This document shows positions 1-10,511 of a stretch of 64,000 nt of DNA, in pieces (positions within the stretch are counted from its first letter, which is position 1; each line of letters opens with the position of its first letter). The notes beneath the pieces were generated by a model. The model was not told the origin of the DNA. It saw nothing but the letters and a program-made list of their open reading frames with translations, and searched no databases. Made by a program: the position numbers and the translations under genes. Source of the DNA: Polaromonas sp. SP1 (lineage in GTDB: Bacteria > Pseudomonadota > Gammaproteobacteria > Burkholderiales > Burkholderiaceae_C); contig NZ_CP031013.1 of the NCBI RefSeq assembly GCF_003711205.1, positions 1,902,501 through 1,966,500 on the forward strand. The letters run 5' to 3'.

Positions 1-1886
<1,886 letters not shown>

Positions 1887-2027
1887 ATAACTTTGATTAA
1901 TTCGAAGTTGTTATGCCAAGTTGACGCATTCAAAAGGCACAGCTCAGCAGCTGTGCGAATCTAAATAAAAGCTGATTTACTCTATGAATTCGATGGATTG
2001 TTCTTTGGACAATCTGTCAACAAGTTA
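1887..2027 (+). other. 23S-5S intergenic spacer
   Basis: A 141-base transcribed spacer between the 23S and 5S genes. It is AT-richer than the surrounding sequence and contains no tRNA that I can fold. It is presumably processed by RNases during rRNA maturation. Confidence 0.7.
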
Positions 2028-2142
2028 TGCCTGATGACCATAGCAAGTTGGTACCACTCCTTCCCATCCCGAACAGGACAGTGAAACGACTTAGCGCCGA
2101 TGATAGTGCGGATTCCCGTGTGAAAGTAGGACATCGTCAGGC
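2028..2142 (+). rRNA. rrf: 5S ribosomal RNA
   Basis: A 115-base 5S rRNA. Its ends pair (TGCCTGATGACC at the start, ATCGTCAGGC at the end), and the conserved loop CCATCCCGAACAGGACAGTGAAAC lies around 2066-2087. It follows the 23S gene in the normal rrn order. End positions are inferred from the terminal helix and could shift by one or two bases. Confidence 0.95.
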
Positions 2143-2155
2143 TCTTACAGCAAGG

Positions 2156-2194
2156 AACGCCCGGTTGATTTTTGATCAACCGGGCGTTTTCTTT
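2156..2194 (+). terminator. Rho-independent terminator of the rrn operon
   Basis: A perfect 12-bp stem, CGCCCGGTTGAT (2158-2169) pairing with ATCAACCGGGCG (2175-2186), is followed by TTTTCTTTT. It lies 15 bases after the 5S end, so it should end the rRNA transcript. Confidence 0.9.
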
Positions 2195-2226
2195 TGTGCT
2201 TCCGGTATTTGATTGGCTCACAAAAT

Positions 2227-2262
2227 GCAAAAAGCCCGCATGGATTCATGCGGGCTTTCTAC
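2227..2262. terminator. Bidirectional hairpin terminator
   Basis: A 12-bp perfect stem AAAGCCCGCATG (2231-2242) / CATGCGGGCTTT (2247-2258) has a GATT loop, an A-tract on its left and T residues on its right. Read on the reverse strand it has a good U-tract. It probably terminates the reverse-strand fadD-MBL operon, which ends at 2369, and backs up the rrn terminator. Confidence 0.75.
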
Positions 2263-2368
2263 TTTGTGCGGAGCAGAATATTTGTGACCCTTGCAGGCGC
2301 CAGATCGGAGGGTTTGGTAGTGGTAAGAACGAGATAAGGGTCTGAATTTCGACCGAGTGGGCGTTAAT

Positions 2369-3289
2369 TTAAGCGTTCACGATCTGCGCACCTTCCCTTT
2401 TGGCTGCGCCGGCGCCGACCAGTTCGCTACTCAGTTGCTCAATCCATGTGCGGGCAGGAATATTCGTAAAAAACTTGGTTTTGATTTGCATGAAATATGG
2501 CGTTTCAATGGCCCACTGTGCAAACTCATCGTAATCCTGCCGCTGTGTTTCGAGTAGTTTGAATTTAAGCAGCACCTTTGCTGCATGGTGCGCGTGTCTG
2601 GGCGGGTTGTTGATAAATGAGGTCAGCCGTTGGCGTGCTCGCGCAAGCACTTCGGGGCTGTATAAGAACACGCGGCCGTGTCCTGGAATGACAGTCTTCG
2701 GATTCAAACGCTCAATCAGATCGAGGGTTGCAGCAACTTCCGAGAACGCATCCGCTCCTTCGAGCTCTGGAAAAACGACGCCGAACCCGTTTTCCCACAA
2801 GGCATCAGCAGAAATCAACAACCGGTGCCTGGGCTCGAAGAAAATCAGTGAATGTGGATCATGCCCGGGTGCGGCATGCACTTCCCAGGTCTGCGACCCA
2901 AATTGCATGGATGCACCAGATTGAAGGACGTCCGCAAAGCTGAACTGCGGGCAAAGCTGCCCTGTCGGCAGATAAGTCAGCGCCACCGGGTCCCAATTGG
3001 CGACCTGGTTTGCATGGCCGGGAGGAATGAGCGTGCGCAAAACTGGGTAACGCGCCTGTAAAACTGCGTTGCCGCCGCAATGATCACTGTGCAAGTGCGT
3101 ATTGACGAGGATGTCGAGAGGCCGGGAGCCCAAAACAGACTCGACCAATGACAGCGTCTGGGGTGCGTGCGTGCAATAACCGCTGTCTACCAGGAGGGTT
3201 TCATCCCCGTCAGTGAAGAGAATATTGTTTGCAGAGAGCCAGCCGCGCTCGAAAACATGCAGCCCGGCGGGTAAGTCCGGCGCTGCCAT
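2369..3289 (-). CDS. MBL-fold metallo-hydrolase
   Basis: A 306-residue metallo-beta-lactamase-fold hydrolase. The metal-binding motif HLHSDH lies at residues 65-70 (HxHxDH), with further likely ligands in APGHDPHS and ISADALW and a late PGHGR histidine. The fold hydrolyses esters or thioesters, and the substrate cannot be told from sequence. There is no signal peptide, so it should be cytoplasmic. It starts 24 bases after fadD ends on the same strand, so the two are probably co-transcribed and a thioesterase-like role in acyl-CoA metabolism is possible, though that is inference. Bidirectional hairpins follow the stop. Confidence 0.85.
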   Translation of the reverse strand: MAAPDLPAGLHVFERGWLSANNILFTDGDETLLVDSGYCTHAPQTLSLVESVLGSRPLDILVNTHLHSDHCGGNAVLQARYPVLRTLIPPGHANQVANWDPVALTYLPTGQLCPQFSFADVLQSGASMQFGSQTWEVHAAPGHDPHSLIFFEPRHRLLISADALWENGFGVVFPELEGADAFSEVAATLDLIERLNPKTVIPGHGRVFLYSPEVLARARQRLTSFINNPPRHAHHAAKVLLKFKLLETQRQDYDEFAQWAIETPYFMQIKTKFFTNIPARTWIEQLSSELVGAGAAKREGAQIVNA

Positions 3290-3313
3290 CAGCAGTTGCC
3301 GGCGAAAAATCGC

Positions 3314-4999
3314 TCAGGCCGCTGTGCGCAGCTCACGCCTGAGGATTTTTCCGACATTGGTTTTGGGTAGGTCATCGCGGAATTCAATGTATTTAGGTCG
3401 TTTGTAGCCCGTCAGATGCTGCTTGCAGTAGGCGCTGACGTCGTCTTCAGTCAGTGTAGGGTCGTTTTTGACCACAAAAACCTTGATTGCTTCACCTTGC
3501 TTTTCGTCGGCAATGCCGATGGCGGCGCATTCAATGACGCCGGGGCACAGGGAAATGACGTTCTCAAGCTCATTGGGAAATACGTTAAAGCCCGAAACAA
3601 TGATCATGTCTTTCTTGCGATCGATGATTTTGGTGTAACCACGTTCGTCCATGATGCCGATATCGCCGGTTCGCATGAAGCCGTCTGACGTAAAGGCCTT
3701 CTTGTTTTCTTCGGCTTGCCGGTAATAGCCCGTCATGACCTGTGGGCCCTTGATGCAGATTTCGCCGGATTCACCGAGCGCCAGCGACTTTCCATCGTCA
3801 TCCTTGATGGCCACCTCAATGCTCGGCAACGGCAGGCCGATCGTTCCGGTGAACTCCTTGTTGGTCACGGGATTGTTGGTGCCGATGGCGCATGTCTCGC
3901 TCATGCCCCAGCCTTCGATCATGGGGCAACCCGTCACTTCCAGCCAGTGTTTTGCCGTCCCTTCAGACGCGGCCATGCCGCCTGCCTGAGAAACGCAGAG
4001 GTTTGAAAAGTCCACGGTCTTGAATTGCGGATGTTGAAGCAGCGCATTGAAGAGGGTATTGACCGCCGGCAACATGTGAAAGGGCCGTTTTTTCAGAACC
4101 TCGATGAACTTGCCGAAGTCCCGCGGATTCGGAATGAGCGTCAGGTGAGCGCCCCAGCGTATGGTGAGCAGGCATAGCGTGAGCGCGAAGATGTGATACA
4201 GCGGCAACGCCGCGATGTTATTGGTCTTGCTGACGTCGCCGACACGTTTGAGCGCGGGGGTGAACCATTCTTCTGCCTGCAAAATGGCCGCCACGATGTT
4301 GCGATGTGTGAGCACGGCACCTTTTGACAACCCGGTGGTTCCGCCGGTGTATTGCAGGAACGCAATCGAATCCAGCGTGGTCTGCGCGGGCCGCAGTGTC
4401 AGGCGGCTGCCTTCCGCAACCGCGCGATTAAAGGCCGTCACGGTGCGCCCTTCGCCCAGCGGCAACTTGTAGGCAGGCACCAGCTTGGCGAGATGGCGGA
4501 CCGCAAAAGTGATCCATTGCCCATACCAAAAGCCGAGCAAATCGCCCATGGCGGCCATCACAACATTTTTCACCTGTGTTCGCTCAATCACTTCGGCCAG
4601 TGTGGCCGCAAAGTTTTCAAGGATGACGATGGTCGTTGCCCCGGAATCCCGGAGCTGGTGCTCCAGCTCGCGCGCCGTGTAGAGCGGGTTGACATTCACG
4701 CAGGTGTAACCCGCGCGCAAGATGGCGGCCATGGTGACGGCGAACTGCGGCACATTCGGCAACATGATCGCCACGCGGGCGCCAGGCTCGAGCCCCAGGC
4801 TTTGCAGCCAGGCCCCGAAGGCCGAGGACAGCTCGTCGAGCTGACCGTAGCTCATCCAGCGGTCCATGCAAACCGAAAACGGTTTGGCTGCGTTCTTCTT
4901 GAACGAGTCTTCAAGCAGGTGCGAGAGCGAGTGGAACTGCTCGGTGTTGATCTCGTGCGAGACGCCTTCTGGATAACTCTTGAGCCAATGCTTGTTCAT
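3314..4999 (-). CDS. fadD: Long-chain fatty acid-CoA ligase
   Basis: A 561-residue ANL-superfamily AMP-forming ligase that activates fatty acids to acyl-CoA using ATP. The P-loop motif YTGGTTGLSKG is at 217-227, the adenylate motif GWGMSETC is near 365-375, the hinge IIDRKKDMIIVSGFNVFPNE is near 450-470, and the catalytic lysine is in GKILRREL at the C-terminus. Length and order match bacterial FadD. The start is supported by a strong AAGGAG (5005-5010 on the reverse strand) five bases upstream of the ATG. It leads the two-gene operon with the MBL hydrolase and feeds beta-oxidation, for which enzymes also occur near 46-53 kb. Confidence 0.92.
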   Translation of the reverse strand: MNKHWLKSYPEGVSHEINTEQFHSLSHLLEDSFKKNAAKPFSVCMDRWMSYGQLDELSSAFGAWLQSLGLEPGARVAIMLPNVPQFAVTMAAILRAGYTCVNVNPLYTARELEHQLRDSGATTIVILENFAATLAEVIERTQVKNVVMAAMGDLLGFWYGQWITFAVRHLAKLVPAYKLPLGEGRTVTAFNRAVAEGSRLTLRPAQTTLDSIAFLQYTGGTTGLSKGAVLTHRNIVAAILQAEEWFTPALKRVGDVSKTNNIAALPLYHIFALTLCLLTIRWGAHLTLIPNPRDFGKFIEVLKKRPFHMLPAVNTLFNALLQHPQFKTVDFSNLCVSQAGGMAASEGTAKHWLEVTGCPMIEGWGMSETCAIGTNNPVTNKEFTGTIGLPLPSIEVAIKDDDGKSLALGESGEICIKGPQVMTGYYRQAEENKKAFTSDGFMRTGDIGIMDERGYTKIIDRKKDMIIVSGFNVFPNELENVISLCPGVIECAAIGIADEKQGEAIKVFVVKNDPTLTEDDVSAYCKQHLTGYKRPKYIEFRDDLPKTNVGKILRRELRTAA

Positions 5000-5067
5000 A
5001 CAAACTCCTTGCGGCCATTGTGAAAGCCGAGCGGCGCAATTCGTATGGGGCTTGTCCTAATGCAGAC

Positions 5068-5814
5068 TCAATATGAGGGGCCGGTGGCCAGCAAATGGCC
5101 CAATCTGGTCTCGCAGGTGACAGCATCGTCCTCGAACAGCGAGTGGATCCACGCTGTCTCACGGTCCCTGATCAATCGGAGAAACTCGTCAGCCCCGCGC
5201 ATGTCGGCAAAGGCGTCGAAGCCGGTCTCCAGAAAATGCTGCAATGAATTCAGGCCGGCGGCTGAGGCCGGCCCGCGCATCATCTTGAGCAGGGTGCGCA
5301 GCCCGAACATCCGCGTCAGGCGATTGAGCTCATGCCCCAGATGCAGCACGACTTCAAGCTGCCGGGTTCTTGCCGCGATGTCTCCGACCCGGCGCCAGCA
5401 GCGGATATAGCGTGCGCAGTCATCGCTGTCCGGCGTGGCGGCCTGGTCTGCCAACCATTCCCGCGCCATCAGGTCATCAAGCTTCTCGGTGAGGGCATGT
5501 ACCTCCGCCAGGGCGGCTGCGGTATTGACAACCGGCTGCGGAAAAATTTTGGCGATGGTGCTGGCAATACGTGCGAATTGCTGGTCACGCTCGGCGTAGT
5601 CCTTGTCGCTGTACAGCTCCTGCAGAAAGAAGGTAGCCGCTGTTTTGTAGCGCGGACTGTGCAGCAGGTCGGAGTAGGTGACCTGGAAGCGGCGCGCCTG
5701 AAAGCGCTTGATCGCCGCGCCGGCTTGCGCCATCGGCGGGTCCGCCGCGTGCTGCTGCCGAAGCAGCGCGACGGCTTGCAGCGCATCGTGAATTTGTTGT
5801 GCAGAGGCGTCCAT
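5068..5814 (-). CDS. Conserved hypothetical protein (mostly helical)
   Basis: A 248-residue protein of unknown function. The open frame runs further upstream, but the ATG at 5814 (MDASAQQIHD) is chosen because the upstream part is antisense to the Tat-signal gene and has atypical composition. Visible features are a helical, Arg/Leu-rich sequence with no signal peptide or membrane segment, and a YSDLLHSPRYKTAATFF segment near 58-75 followed by LQELYSDKDYAERDQQF. That segment resembles a family of uncharacterised proteobacterial proteins I recall as FFLxELY proteins. It is divergent from the Tat-signal/GMC genes and has no clear ribosome-binding site. Confidence 0.65.
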   Translation of the reverse strand: MDASAQQIHDALQAVALLRQQHAADPPMAQAGAAIKRFQARRFQVTYSDLLHSPRYKTAATFFLQELYSDKDYAERDQQFARIASTIAKIFPQPVVNTAAALAEVHALTEKLDDLMAREWLADQAATPDSDDCARYIRCWRRVGDIAARTRQLEVVLHLGHELNRLTRMFGLRTLLKMMRGPASAAGLNSLQHFLETGFDAFADMRGADEFLRLIRDRETAWIHSLFEDDAVTCETRLGHLLATGPSY

Positions 5815-5881
5815 ACAAACCCGGAGTTTATCTAGGTACGGTCCCCTATAGAAACTTAAATGCCCATGAGAAACTTCCAGC

Positions 5882-6388
5882 ATGCAAAGAAGAACGCTTC
5901 TCAAACTCGGCGCTGCCTCCGCGGCTGTGCTGATTGTTGCCGGGGGCGCGGCGGCTTTGTTGCGGCCGGGCCTCGAAGGCGGCGTGTTGAGCGACTCGGG
6001 CCGCGAAGTTTTTTCCGCGATAGGCCGTGCCGTGCTGGATAAAACGCTGCCGGCCGAAGACGGGGCGCGGCAGATCGCGTTGCAAGGCCTGCTCAGCCGC
6101 ATCGACGTCCTGGTGCTGTCCTTGCCGTCCCACGCGCAAGCCGAGCTTTCGCAGCTGCTGGCCCTGCTTGCAAGCGCTGCGGGGCGGCGCACCCTGGCCG
6201 GATTAAGCCAGCCGTGGCCCGACGCCTCCATCGCCGACATCCAGCATTCGCTCCAGGACATGCGCCTGTCTGCGCTCGCATTGCGCCAGCAGGCCTATGC
6301 CGCGCTGCATGACATCACCGCGGGCGCCTACTTCTCGGACCCATCCAGCTGGCCTCTGCTGGGTTACCCCGGCCCCCTGAAAATCTGA
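5882..6388 (+). CDS. Twin-arginine signal protein, putative small subunit of the GMC oxidoreductase
   Basis: A 168-residue protein that begins with a twin-arginine signal (MQRRTLLKLGAASAAV) and a hydrophobic stretch to about residue 27. The mature part is helical and resembles gluconate 2-dehydrogenase subunit 3-type partners, small Tat substrates that travel with an FAD-containing large subunit. The adjacent GMC oxidoreductase starts 16 bases later and has no signal peptide of its own. This supports co-export of a complex to the periplasm. Family assignment is moderate; the Tat motif is seen directly. Confidence 0.7.
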   Translation: MQRRTLLKLGAASAAVLIVAGGAAALLRPGLEGGVLSDSGREVFSAIGRAVLDKTLPAEDGARQIALQGLLSRIDVLVLSLPSHAQAELSQLLALLASAAGRRTLAGLSQPWPDASIADIQHSLQDMRLSALALRQQAYAALHDITAGAYFSDPSSWPLLGYPGPLKI

Positions 6389-6404
6389 AGGCACTGAACG
6401 CAGC

Positions 6405-8039
6405 ATGAGTCAACTGAAAGACCCGATCCGCGAAGGCCTGGCGCGCGGCTGGAAAGTCATGGGCGGCCCGCATGCCCCTGTGCCTGAAAAAATCACGTGC
6501 GACGTGGCCATCATCGGCAGCGGCGCCGGCGCCGGCATCACGGCCGAACTGCTGACCAAGGCCGGCCTGCAGGTGGTGATCATTGAAGAGGGGCCGCTCA
6601 AGAGCAGCAGCGACTTCAACCAGAAAGAATCAGAAGCCTATCCTTCGCTCTACCAGGAAAGCGCTGCGCGCAAAACCGAAGACAAGGCCATCAACATCCT
6701 GCAAGGCCGCTGTGTCGGCGGCTCCACCACGGTGAACTGGACCAGCTCATTTCGCACGCCGGCCTCCACGCTGCAGTTCTGGCAAGACCGGTTCGGGTTG
6801 GGCGGCTACACCGTCGACGCGCTCGCGCCGTATTTTGCGCAAGCCGAACAGCGACTGAATATCACGCCGTGGCTGGTGCCTCCCAACGAGAACAACGACC
6901 TCCTGCGCCGGGGCGCGGCCAAGCTGGGGATTCCTGCGTCGGCCATCTCGCGCAACGTCAAGGGTTGCTGGAACCTGGGCTCTTGCGGCCTTGGTTGCCC
7001 GACCAACGCCAAGCAGTCCATGCTGGTCACGACCATCCCGGCGGCGCTGGATCTCGGGGCGATGCTGCTGGTCGAAACCCGCGCAGACAGCTTCGAGCTG
7101 GCCAACGGAAAAGTCACGGCATTGCTCTGCAGGCGTGTTCAAGGTTTAGAGAAAAAAACGGCTCTAGCCCAGGTACAGCATGGGCGGGTAGCTATAAAAA
7201 TAGTAGCAAAACACTACGTGCTTGCCGGTGGCGCCATCAACTCGCCCGCGGTGCTCTTGCGTTCGCAGGCGCCCGATCCTCACGGCGTGCTGGGCGCCAG
7301 GACTTTTCTCCATCCGGTGGTGATGTCCTCCAGCGTCTTTGACCACAAAGTCGAGGCCTGGAGCGGCGCGCCCCAGACGATTTACTCCGACCATTTTCTG
7401 GAAACGCAGGCCATCGACGGCCCCATCGGCTACAAGCTCGAGGCGCCGCCGCTGCACCCGGTGATCTTTGCGTCCACCGTGCCGGGCTTCGGCCAGGGCC
7501 AGCATGACCTGCTCAAATCCTTTCCGTACAACCACACGCTGCTGGCCCTGCTGCGGGACGGTTTTCACGATGAGTCTCCGGGCGGTGCGGTCAAACTGCG
7601 GGGCGATGGTTCTGCCGTGCTGGACTATCCGCTGACACCTTACGTCATGGAGGGCGGGCGCAAGGCGCTGCTGTCGATGATGGAAATCCAGTTTGCCGCC
7701 GGCGCCAAACAGGTGTTACCGCTGCATGAGATGGCTCAGCCTTATACCTCGTGGGAGCAGGCGCGTGACGCCGTCAATGCGCTGCCCATGAAGCCCATGC
7801 TGACCCGCGTGGTCAGTGCGCACGTCATGGGCGGTTGCGGCCTGGCGGGCACTGAGCGCCAGGGCGTCACCCGCCCGGACGGCGTGCACTGGCAGCTGGA
7901 GAACCTGTCGATCCACGACGGGTCGTTGTTTCCCACCAGCATCGGCGCCAACCCGCAGCTGTCGATCTACGGCGCCGTCAACCGGCTGGCGCAGGGCCTG
8001 GCCAAAAAGCTGTCCGGCCGCGATGTCACACTGGCCTGA
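6405..8039 (+). CDS. GMC-family FAD-dependent oxidoreductase
   Basis: A 544-residue glucose-methanol-choline family flavoprotein. The N-terminal Rossmann motif GSGAGAG (residues 38-44) follows CDVAII, GRCVGGSTTVNWTSS is the second FAD motif, and a cysteine-rich CWNLGSCGLGCP lies near 194. The C-terminal SAHVMGGCG histidine and the GANPQLSIYG motif near 515-530 complete the GMC_C domain. It should oxidise an alcohol, and the substrate is unknown. It appears paired with the preceding Tat-signal subunit. Residues about 252-268 are encoded by a copy of the 49-bp dispersed repeat inserted just before the VLAGGAINSP strand, apparently without breaking the gene. Confidence 0.88.
   Translation: MSQLKDPIREGLARGWKVMGGPHAPVPEKITCDVAIIGSGAGAGITAELLTKAGLQVVIIEEGPLKSSSDFNQKESEAYPSLYQESAARKTEDKAINILQGRCVGGSTTVNWTSSFRTPASTLQFWQDRFGLGGYTVDALAPYFAQAEQRLNITPWLVPPNENNDLLRRGAAKLGIPASAISRNVKGCWNLGSCGLGCPTNAKQSMLVTTIPAALDLGAMLLVETRADSFELANGKVTALLCRRVQGLEKKTALAQVQHGRVAIKIVAKHYVLAGGAINSPAVLLRSQAPDPHGVLGARTFLHPVVMSSSVFDHKVEAWSGAPQTIYSDHFLETQAIDGPIGYKLEAPPLHPVIFASTVPGFGQGQHDLLKSFPYNHTLLALLRDGFHDESPGGAVKLRGDGSAVLDYPLTPYVMEGGRKALLSMMEIQFAAGAKQVLPLHEMAQPYTSWEQARDAVNALPMKPMLTRVVSAHVMGGCGLAGTERQGVTRPDGVHWQLENLSIHDGSLFPTSIGANPQLSIYGAVNRLAQGLAKKLSGRDVTLA
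7159..7207 (-). repeat. 49-bp composite dyad repeat, copy 1 (inside GMC oxidoreductase)
   Basis: A 12-nt dyad (7159-7170, CGGCTCTAGCCC), a 20-nt spacer and a 17-nt dyad (7191-7207, GCTATAAAAATAGTAGC). It is fully translated; the 17-nt part starts at codon position 1 and reads AIKIV followed by A. Strand is given relative to the orientation with the 17-nt dyad first. Confidence 0.85.
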
Positions 8040-8077
8040 GATACTGCGGGTTTGACACTCGCCTTTCCCGCTGATCC

Positions 8078-8983
8078 ATGCTGGCCCACCTGCAACGCCT
8101 CATCACACTCACGTTGATTGCCGCGGCCTTTGGCTGGCTGGTTTACTTTCGCGGCAGTTCCCCGGCCCTGGCCGTCACCGGTTTTTTTGTCATCGCGCTG
8201 GGCTATACGGCTTTCCTGGCGCTTGAATTCCTGCTTCTTCATCACATCAACAAGGCGGATCCGGCGCCCCAGCCGACCTGGAAAGAGCTGCTGCGCGCCT
8301 GGGTGGGCGAGACATTGACGGCGCCCCGCGTGTTTTGCTGGCGCCAGCCCTTTCGCACCAACGCGGTCCCGGACCAGCTGGCGCCCGCAGCCGGCCAGGG
8401 GCGCCGCGGCGTGGTGTTTGTGCACGGTTTTTTCTGCAACCGCGGCCTGTGGACACCCTGGCTTCAGCGCGTGCGGGCCGATGGGCGCGTATTTGTCGCC
8501 GTCAACCTCGAACCCCTGTTCGGCTCCATCGACGACTACGCGCCCCAGATCGACGAGGCGGTCCGGCAAGTCACCGAAGCCACGGGCCTGCCGCCGCTGC
8601 TGGTGTGCCACAGCATGGGCGGGCTGGCGGCGCGGGCCTGGCTCAAACGCATGAAGGCGGAAGCCCGTGTGCATCATGTGGTCACCATCGGAACGCCTCA
8701 CGGCGGGACCTGGCTGGCGCGATTCGGGCACGGCCACAATGGCCGCCAGATGCGGCTGCAGTCCGACTGGCAGTCGCAGCTGGACCATGAAATGCCGGTC
8801 GACCGCCACGCGCTGTTCACCTGCTGGTACTCCAACTGCGACAACATCGTGTTCCCGACATCTACCGCCACCCTCGTGGGGGCTGACAACCGGCTGGTTC
8901 GCGGCGCCGCCCATGTGCAGATGGCGTTTTTGCCGGAGGTCATGAACGCCACACTGGCCATGCTGGACGGCAAGCCGGCCTGA
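8078..8983 (+). CDS. Membrane-anchored alpha/beta-fold hydrolase (lipase-like)
   Basis: A 301-residue protein with two N-terminal hydrophobic segments (about residues 8-25 and 28-50) followed by an alpha/beta hydrolase. The oxyanion region VFVHGFFCNRGLW is near 112-124, and the nucleophile elbow CHSMGG places the serine at residue 179. GTPHGGTWLA follows, typical of lipases of the triacylglycerol lipase/PGAP1-like type. A late RGAAHVQMAF probably supplies the histidine. It starts 38 bases after the GMC gene on the same strand. An ester-hydrolysing envelope enzyme is the safest call. Confidence 0.8.
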   Translation: MLAHLQRLITLTLIAAAFGWLVYFRGSSPALAVTGFFVIALGYTAFLALEFLLLHHINKADPAPQPTWKELLRAWVGETLTAPRVFCWRQPFRTNAVPDQLAPAAGQGRRGVVFVHGFFCNRGLWTPWLQRVRADGRVFVAVNLEPLFGSIDDYAPQIDEAVRQVTEATGLPPLLVCHSMGGLAARAWLKRMKAEARVHHVVTIGTPHGGTWLARFGHGHNGRQMRLQSDWQSQLDHEMPVDRHALFTCWYSNCDNIVFPTSTATLVGADNRLVRGAAHVQMAFLPEVMNATLAMLDGKPA

Positions 8984-9000
8984 GCCGGCGCGTGGGGCTT

Positions 9001-9025
9001 ATTCCTGTGAATTTCTCACAGGAAT
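9001..9025. promoter_or_regulatory. Perfect 10-bp inverted repeat upstream of the LuxR-type gene
   Basis: ATTCCTGTGA (9001-9010), loop ATTTC, TCACAGGAAT (9016-9025). No U-tract follows, so an operator is more likely than a terminator. The inner half-sites TGTGA/TCACA resemble Crp sites, but the spacer is 5 rather than 6. Confidence 0.5.
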
Positions 9026-9096
9026 CTTGGGTCATATTTACTATTCAGATGGTCCCGAGTTTCCTATGCTCATCCATTTGTAGGATGGAGCGCCCC

Positions 9097-9765
9097 GTGA
9101 CACTGTACGCAATGCAAAACGCCAGCATTCTGGAAGCTGGCCGGCCCATGCCTCTTGGCGAGGCCGAGCCGGACTCCACGCACGCCTTGCTGGCCTTGCT
9201 GGTGGATGAGTTGGCTCACGGCGTGCTTGTCGTCACGGCGCAAGGCCGGATCCTGCACGCCAACCAGGCCGCACGCCGCGAGCTTGAGCACGCCGCCGTC
9301 CTCAGTGCAGACCGGGGGGAACTGAAAGTCCTCATGCCGGCAGACGCCAAGGCCTTTCAAAATGCCATGGCCAAAGCCGTTGCCGGCAAGCGCAGTCTGA
9401 TACGGCTGGCCACCGAAAGCGTGGGTTTTTCGCTGGCCGTCATGCCTTTGCAGCGCCAGCCGGGCATCCCCTGCGAGCGGATGGCCCTCGTGTTGTCGCG
9501 GCTGGGGGTGAGCGAATCCGGCGTGTTCAGCGCTTTCGCCCGCAACCACAGCCTTACCCAGACGGAGGAGCAGGTGCTGGTTTACCTGTGCCGCTGCCTC
9601 AGCACGCCGGAAATAGCCGTGCAGATGCAAGTCGCCGTGTCCACCGTTCGCAGCCATGTGCGCAGCCTGTGCGCCAAGACGGCCTCCAGCGGTGTCCGCG
9701 AGCTGGTAAATCGCGTGGCCATCCTGCCACCCATCGCACCCCTGCCACTCGGGCAAATTCACTGA
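9097..9765 (+). CDS. LuxR-family transcriptional regulator with N-terminal PAS-like domain
   Basis: About 222 residues. The N-terminal half (LAHGVLVVTAQGRILHANQAARRELE) is PAS-like, and the C-terminal 65 residues form a LuxR/FixJ-type helix-turn-helix (LTQTEEQVLVYLCRCLSTPEIAVQMQVAVSTVRSHV). A GTG start at 9097 is chosen because GGAG lies six bases before it. An ATG at 9085 in the same frame is the alternative, and frames further upstream lack a ribosome-binding site. The HTH glutamate is followed by CRCLS rather than the usual GxS. No receiver aspartate is seen, so it is an orphan regulator. It lies 53 bases before the Crp/Fnr gene and may be linked to it. Confidence 0.78.
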   Translation: MTLYAMQNASILEAGRPMPLGEAEPDSTHALLALLVDELAHGVLVVTAQGRILHANQAARRELEHAAVLSADRGELKVLMPADAKAFQNAMAKAVAGKRSLIRLATESVGFSLAVMPLQRQPGIPCERMALVLSRLGVSESGVFSAFARNHSLTQTEEQVLVYLCRCLSTPEIAVQMQVAVSTVRSHVRSLCAKTASSGVRELVNRVAILPPIAPLPLGQIH

Positions 9766-9818
9766 GATTCACCCGGAGATGCCGGCGCGCCCGGCGACGT
9801 GCTAGATTACGGGTGATC

Positions 9819-10478
9819 ATGAGTTCGCCTACACCTCCCGACGAGGGCCTATACGCCCATTTGACTCCCGAATTGCGTACGCTGGCCTTGCGCGGCGCCG
9901 TGCGAAGTTACCCCAAAAAAACGGTGGTCATCAATGAGGGCGAGATCGGCGACAACCTCTTTGTGCTCCTCAAAGGCAGCGTCAAGGTGTTTTCCATGGA
10001 CGAAAACGGGCGCGAAATCACTTATGGGCGCATTCATTCCGGCGACTATTTCGGTGAAATGTCCCTGGATGGCGGGCCTCGCTCGGCGTCCGTCATTACC
10101 CTGGAGCCCTGCACCTGCGCCGTGCTGAGCCGTTCGGATGTGAGTGAACACTTGGTCGATGAGCCAGGATTTGCCATCAATCTTGTGGTGCAGGTCATTC
10201 GCCGCGCCCGCTCGGCCACAGAGGCCGCACGCAATATGGCCCTGCTCGACGTCTACGGCCGGCTGATCGCCGTGCTGGAAGAGCACGATGACGTGACCAC
10301 CCGCGATACAGGCACGGGCCTTACGCTTGAATCCATTACCCACCAGGACATTGCAAGCCGTGTCGGCGCTTCCCGCGAAATGGTCAGCCGCCTGCTCAAG
10401 GATCTGGAAAAGGGCGGGTACATCGAAATGGGTACAAAGCGGATCACCCTGCTCAAGAAACTGCCCAGCCGCTGGTAG
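9819..10478 (+). CDS. Crp/Fnr-family transcriptional regulator
   Basis: A 219-residue regulator with an N-terminal cyclic-nucleotide-binding beta-roll (residues 10-125), a dimer helix and a C-terminal winged HTH (HQDIASRVGASREMVSRLLKDLEKGGYI). The phosphate-binding cassette YFGEMSLDGGPRSASV keeps Glu80, Arg88 and Ser89, the residues that contact cAMP in Crp. No cysteines suit an Fnr iron-sulphur cluster. A cyclic nucleotide ligand is therefore plausible, and two class III cyclases are encoded within 7 kb. The ATG at 9819 is taken because the protein then begins in the usual place before the beta-roll. It is convergent with the S8 protease gene (33-base gap). Confidence 0.88.
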   Translation: MSSPTPPDEGLYAHLTPELRTLALRGAVRSYPKKTVVINEGEIGDNLFVLLKGSVKVFSMDENGREITYGRIHSGDYFGEMSLDGGPRSASVITLEPCTCAVLSRSDVSEHLVDEPGFAINLVVQVIRRARSATEAARNMALLDVYGRLIAVLEEHDDVTTRDTGTGLTLESITHQDIASRVGASREMVSRLLKDLEKGGYIEMGTKRITLLKKLPSRW

Positions 10479-10511
10479 GCGCTGAGGGCAGGCAGGCCTG
10501 CCGCGTCAGGC

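Noticed and set aside
1887..2027. A tRNA gene in the rRNA spacer
   Set aside because: No cloverleaf, anticodon arm or CCA-adjacent acceptor stem could be found.
5815..6261. Upstream extension of the reverse-strand hypothetical gene to 6261
   Set aside because: The extra 149 codons are antisense to the Tat-signal gene and have shadow-like composition; the ATG at 5814 gives a coherent protein.
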